From CAUZIB01 sp963663925 (GTDB taxonomy: Bacteria; Acidobacteriota; Vicinamibacteria; Vicinamibacterales; UBA8438), in contig OZ250139.1 in the NCBI GenBank assembly GCA_965237405.1, positions 4,216,001 to 4,280,000 on the forward strand: a stretch of 64,000 nt of DNA, in the 5' to 3' direction. A program made the position numbers and the translations under genes. Below, piece after piece: positions 61,750 through 64,000 of this stretch (position 1 is its first letter; each line of letters starts with the position of its first letter). The notes beneath the pieces were generated by a model. The model was not told the DNA's origin, made no database searches, and saw nothing but the letters and a program-made list of their open reading frames with translations.

Positions 61750-64000
61750 GACTGTGATCTCCTCATCTGGAACGGACTGCTCTCGATAACACCAAGAACA
61801 AGTGAGGATAGACGATAGTTCTCGTCGGCTGCCCCACTAGTAATTGCTCGAATGGCCGATGCGTCGGGAGGTTCCAGACCTCGCCCCAACGCGTAGATCA
61901 ACAGCTTTTCAGTCATCGTTCTCACGAAGACTTCCGGGCGCTCGAGTAGTGCGCTGCGAAGCCCCGCGACGCCGTTGAACTCCTCCCCGCCAGGGAGGCT
62001 TCCGCTCACGTCGATTGTTGCCCCGCTCTCACCGTCTCGCCACCGGCCGATTGCGTCGAAGTTCTCCATTGACAGTCCCGCAGGATCCATTATCCGGTGA
62101 CACACGGCGCATGCAGGATTCTGGCGGTGGGCCTCCATCCGCTCGCGCATCGACAGGACCTTCGTTGTCGACCGGCTTTCTTCGAGCGGTGGCACGTTCG
62201 CCGGCGGTGGCGGCGGTGGCGCACCGAGGAGATTCTCCAGGAGCCACTTCCCGCGCAGTACTGGCGATGTTCGTGTTGCATAGGAGGTGACCGTTAGGAT
62301 GCTCCCGTGGCCGAGGATGCCCGCTCGGGGGCCGTTCTCCGGAAGTGCAACGCGACGGAAGTGATCTCCGTAGATATTGGGGATTCCGTAGTGCTTGGCG
62401 ACCCGTTCGTTGAGAAACGTGTAGTCAGCTGTGAGCAAGTCGAGGACGCTACCATCCTCATCGACGATGCTCTGGAACAGGCGCTGTGTCTCCTGGCGAA
62501 ACCCCTGCCGTAGGTTGTCGTCGAAGTCCGGAAAGCGGCGTGCGTCGGGCCGGACGGCATCGAGGTTCCTGAGATGCAGCCACTGAGACGCGAAGTTCGT
62601 CGTCAGGGTCTTCGCACGAGGGTCAGCCAGCATACGGCGCACTTGGGTGGCTAGCATTGCTGGATTACTTAGCTGCCCTGCGGCTGCTACGTCCAAAAGC
62701 TGGTCGTCGGGCAAGCTGCTCCAAAGGAAGAACGACACGCGCGATGCCAGCTCAAGGTCACTCACGCGGTAGGGTGTGCCCGGGGGCAGTCCGTCTGGGT
62801 CGCGTTCGATTCGGAAGAGAAACTCTGGACTCGCGAGTAACGCTCTCAACGCGTTCTGGATCCCTACCTCGAATCCGCCATCGACGTGACCGTTACGGTA
62901 AAACGAGATGAGTTGGTCGAGTTCGTCAACCTTCACTGGGCGGCGGTACGCACGGCGGGCGAGCGAGGCAATAATCGACGTCGCGCACTCTTCTGCCTCG
63001 TCCGCAGACGCGGTCACCGGACGACACGAGAAGATGCGGGCACGACTGGGCGTTTTTCCGACTCCGGTCGGTTCGAACGGCCCGACGATCGATACGGACC
63101 GCACGGCCGGCTGCTGCCGAGGATGGCGATCCAAGTTATACCGGGCCTGATAGGGCTGTCGGGTGGTCTCAACCAGCGCGGAGTTCTTTCGGACGAACGT
63201 TGCGCCGATCGCGTGCGGCCCGGCAGTTACCGAACTGCGCACGTTGAGATGGTTGTCGATCCCGACGTCCGTGACGTACGCGGTGCCATTCCCGTCGAAA
63301 CTCCTGACCCCAAGCGGCTTCATCGGGATCAACTCGAGCCGATCGTTGTCGAGAATTAGTTCTACCTGGTGAATCTCGCTCATGCCCTCGACGTTCTCGT
63401 TACGATCGCGTTGCAGGCGAACTTGAATTTCGTACTCGCCGTCGGCCGGGAACGTATGGTGGATTAGCGTTCCGCCCCGTGTGCCGAAGGGTAGCCCGTC
63501 AGCATGAGTTTCCTGGGTCCGATCGGCAGGAACGATGACGACCCGGCTTCTAGGTGCGGGCAAGCGACTACCAACCGCTAACCGACTAATCTTCTGCGCC
63601 GCAGCCAGGTAGCGCTCCATTAAGGTTGGCGAGATCGTACCGGTGTTCACGTTATCGAAACCGAAGCTGGAGTCGTCGCGCGGTAACAAGCCAGTGACAT
63701 CTATCTCAAGTGCCAGCAGATCACGGATCGCGTTCTGGTACTCGGTACGATTCATTCGGCGAATCGTCTCAGTTCGGCCGGGGTCGGGGTTAGCCTCGGC
63801 CGCACGATCGAGTGCAGTCTCAAGATAGGTTATTAGGTGCTCGTACGTTTCTGCGTCTGGTCGCGGGCGCGGGCGTGGCGGCATGGCACCGGCACGTAGT
63901 TTCTTGACCACTTTTTCTAAAAGATCAAAGTGCGCCGATACGTCAGCGAGATCGACCGCTTCGAGCGAAACTCCGCCTGTCTGGAGTCGTTCACTATGGC
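61746..64000 (-). CDS. DUF1587/1595/1592/1588/1585 planctomycete-type cytochrome protein, 5'-partial
   Basis: The frame is open to the window edge (frame readable from 63998), so the gene starts beyond 64000. Domains in order from the N-terminal side: the tail of a cytochrome-like region (RLQTGGVSLEAVDLADVSAHFDLLEKV), DUF1587 (RTEYQNAIRDLLALEIDV), a middle carbohydrate-binding-like region, DUF1595, DUF1592 (YRVSDLELASRVSFFLWSSLPDD), DUF1588 (TRTSPVLRGKWLLENLLG) and DUF1585 (VFVRTMTEKLLIYALGRG). The expected c-heme domain would lie outside the window. Extracytoplasmic electron transfer linked with the DUF1552 partner is inferred. Confidence 0.93.
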   Translation of the reverse strand, partial: HSERLQTGGVSLEAVDLADVSAHFDLLEKVVKKLRAGAMPPRPRPRPDAETYEHLITYLETALDRAAEANPDPGRTETIRRMNRTEYQNAIRDLLALEIDVTGLLPRDDSSFGFDNVNTGTISPTLMERYLAAAQKISRLAVGSRLPAPRSRVVIVPADRTQETHADGLPFGTRGGTLIHHTFPADGEYEIQVRLQRDRNENVEGMSEIHQVELILDNDRLELIPMKPLGVRSFDGNGTAYVTDVGIDNHLNVRSSVTAGPHAIGATFVRKNSALVETTRQPYQARYNLDRHPRQQPAVRSVSIVGPFEPTGVGKTPSRARIFSCRPVTASADEAEECATSIIASLARRAYRRPVKVDELDQLISFYRNGHVDGGFEVGIQNALRALLASPEFLFRIERDPDGLPPGTPYRVSDLELASRVSFFLWSSLPDDQLLDVAAAGQLSNPAMLATQVRRMLADPRAKTLTTNFASQWLHLRNLDAVRPDARRFPDFDDNLRQGFRQETQRLFQSIVDEDGSVLDLLTADYTFLNERVAKHYGIPNIYGDHFRRVALPENGPRAGILGHGSILTVTSYATRTSPVLRGKWLLENLLGAPPPPPPANVPPLEESRSTTKVLSMRERMEAHRQNPACAVCHRIMDPAGLSMENFDAIGRWRDGESGATIDVSGSLPGGEEFNGVAGLRSALLERPEVFVRTMTEKLLIYALGRGLEPPDASAIRAITSGAADENYRLSSLVLGVIESSPFQMRRSQS

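Overview
The window looks like chromosome from an Acidobacteriota-like bacterium, probably near Vicinamibacterales. This is inferred from gene content, with no marker gene to prove it: DUF1592/DUF1552 pairs, PQQ-like propellers, secreted DUF6152 and DUF3500 proteins, a form II CO-dehydrogenase-like (cox) cluster, and many secreted hydrolases and lipoproteins with quite high GC. There is no rRNA, CRISPR array or phage module. Four tRNA genes are present: Lys-CTT, Arg-CCG, Arg-TCG and His-GTG, all on the minus strand.

Bases 1-22 kb are a decaying, repeat-rich zone. Three same-orientation copies of one 1.36 kb IS3-family element lie here. One is cut by the window edge and carries an 11 bp deletion. 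One sits between a Shine-Dalgarno sequence and the start codon of a Rap1a/Tai-like gene. One splits a small mscS gene exactly, with a 3 bp target duplication. Around them lie broken genes: a dicarboxylate symporter tail, a cupin/quinoprotein chimera behind an amber stop, a frameshifted secreted protein, an NHL-propeller head, a Nif11-like RiPP-precursor relic and a sulfatase with a stop and a frameshift. Two tRNA-Lys-like relics bracket a glyoxalase gene. A promoter plus signal-peptide start, best seen before a Sel1-repeat gene, recurs at three places. Intact genes here include an amidohydrolase, MscS, the Sel1 protein, two cupin or metallo-beta-lactamase proteins and an SGNH esterase.

Bases 22-34.8 kb carry a minus-strand block: two tRNA-Arg genes, a PQQ-like propeller, coxG-coxE-coxD-coxM-coxL-coxS (form II, motif AYRGAGR), an isocitrate-lyase-family enzyme, tRNA-His, a DUF3500 protein and an NHL lipoprotein with a clear terminator.

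Bases 34.9-45.2 kb are single genes: HupE/UreJ-like, MsrB, an M15-like LysM protein, an M48 peptidase, a hemerythrin, a pair of related secreted proteins (one fused to two glyoxalase modules), a DUF6152 protein, an FKBP pseudogene, a VTT membrane protein and a D-2-hydroxyacid dehydrogenase.

Bases 45.27-50.52 kb are the most interesting region. Six tightly packed genes form a corrinoid methyl-transfer operon: an unknown protein with a duplicated CGRSH motif, a UroD/MtaA-fold methyltransferase, a B12-binding corrinoid protein, an 80-residue four-Cys protein, a ferredoxin/ASKHA corrinoid reactivator and a homocysteine S-methyltransferase. Together they look like a split methionine synthase fed by an unknown methyl donor instead of methyl-folate.

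Bases 50.6-64 kb hold secreted and surface proteins: DUF1570/TPR with a PQQ-like propeller, a metallo-beta-lactamase-fold protein with an HxHxEH site, an epoxide hydrolase, a CxxCH-containing lipoprotein, and an ankyrin/DUF1552/DUF1592 operon whose first gene runs off the window end.
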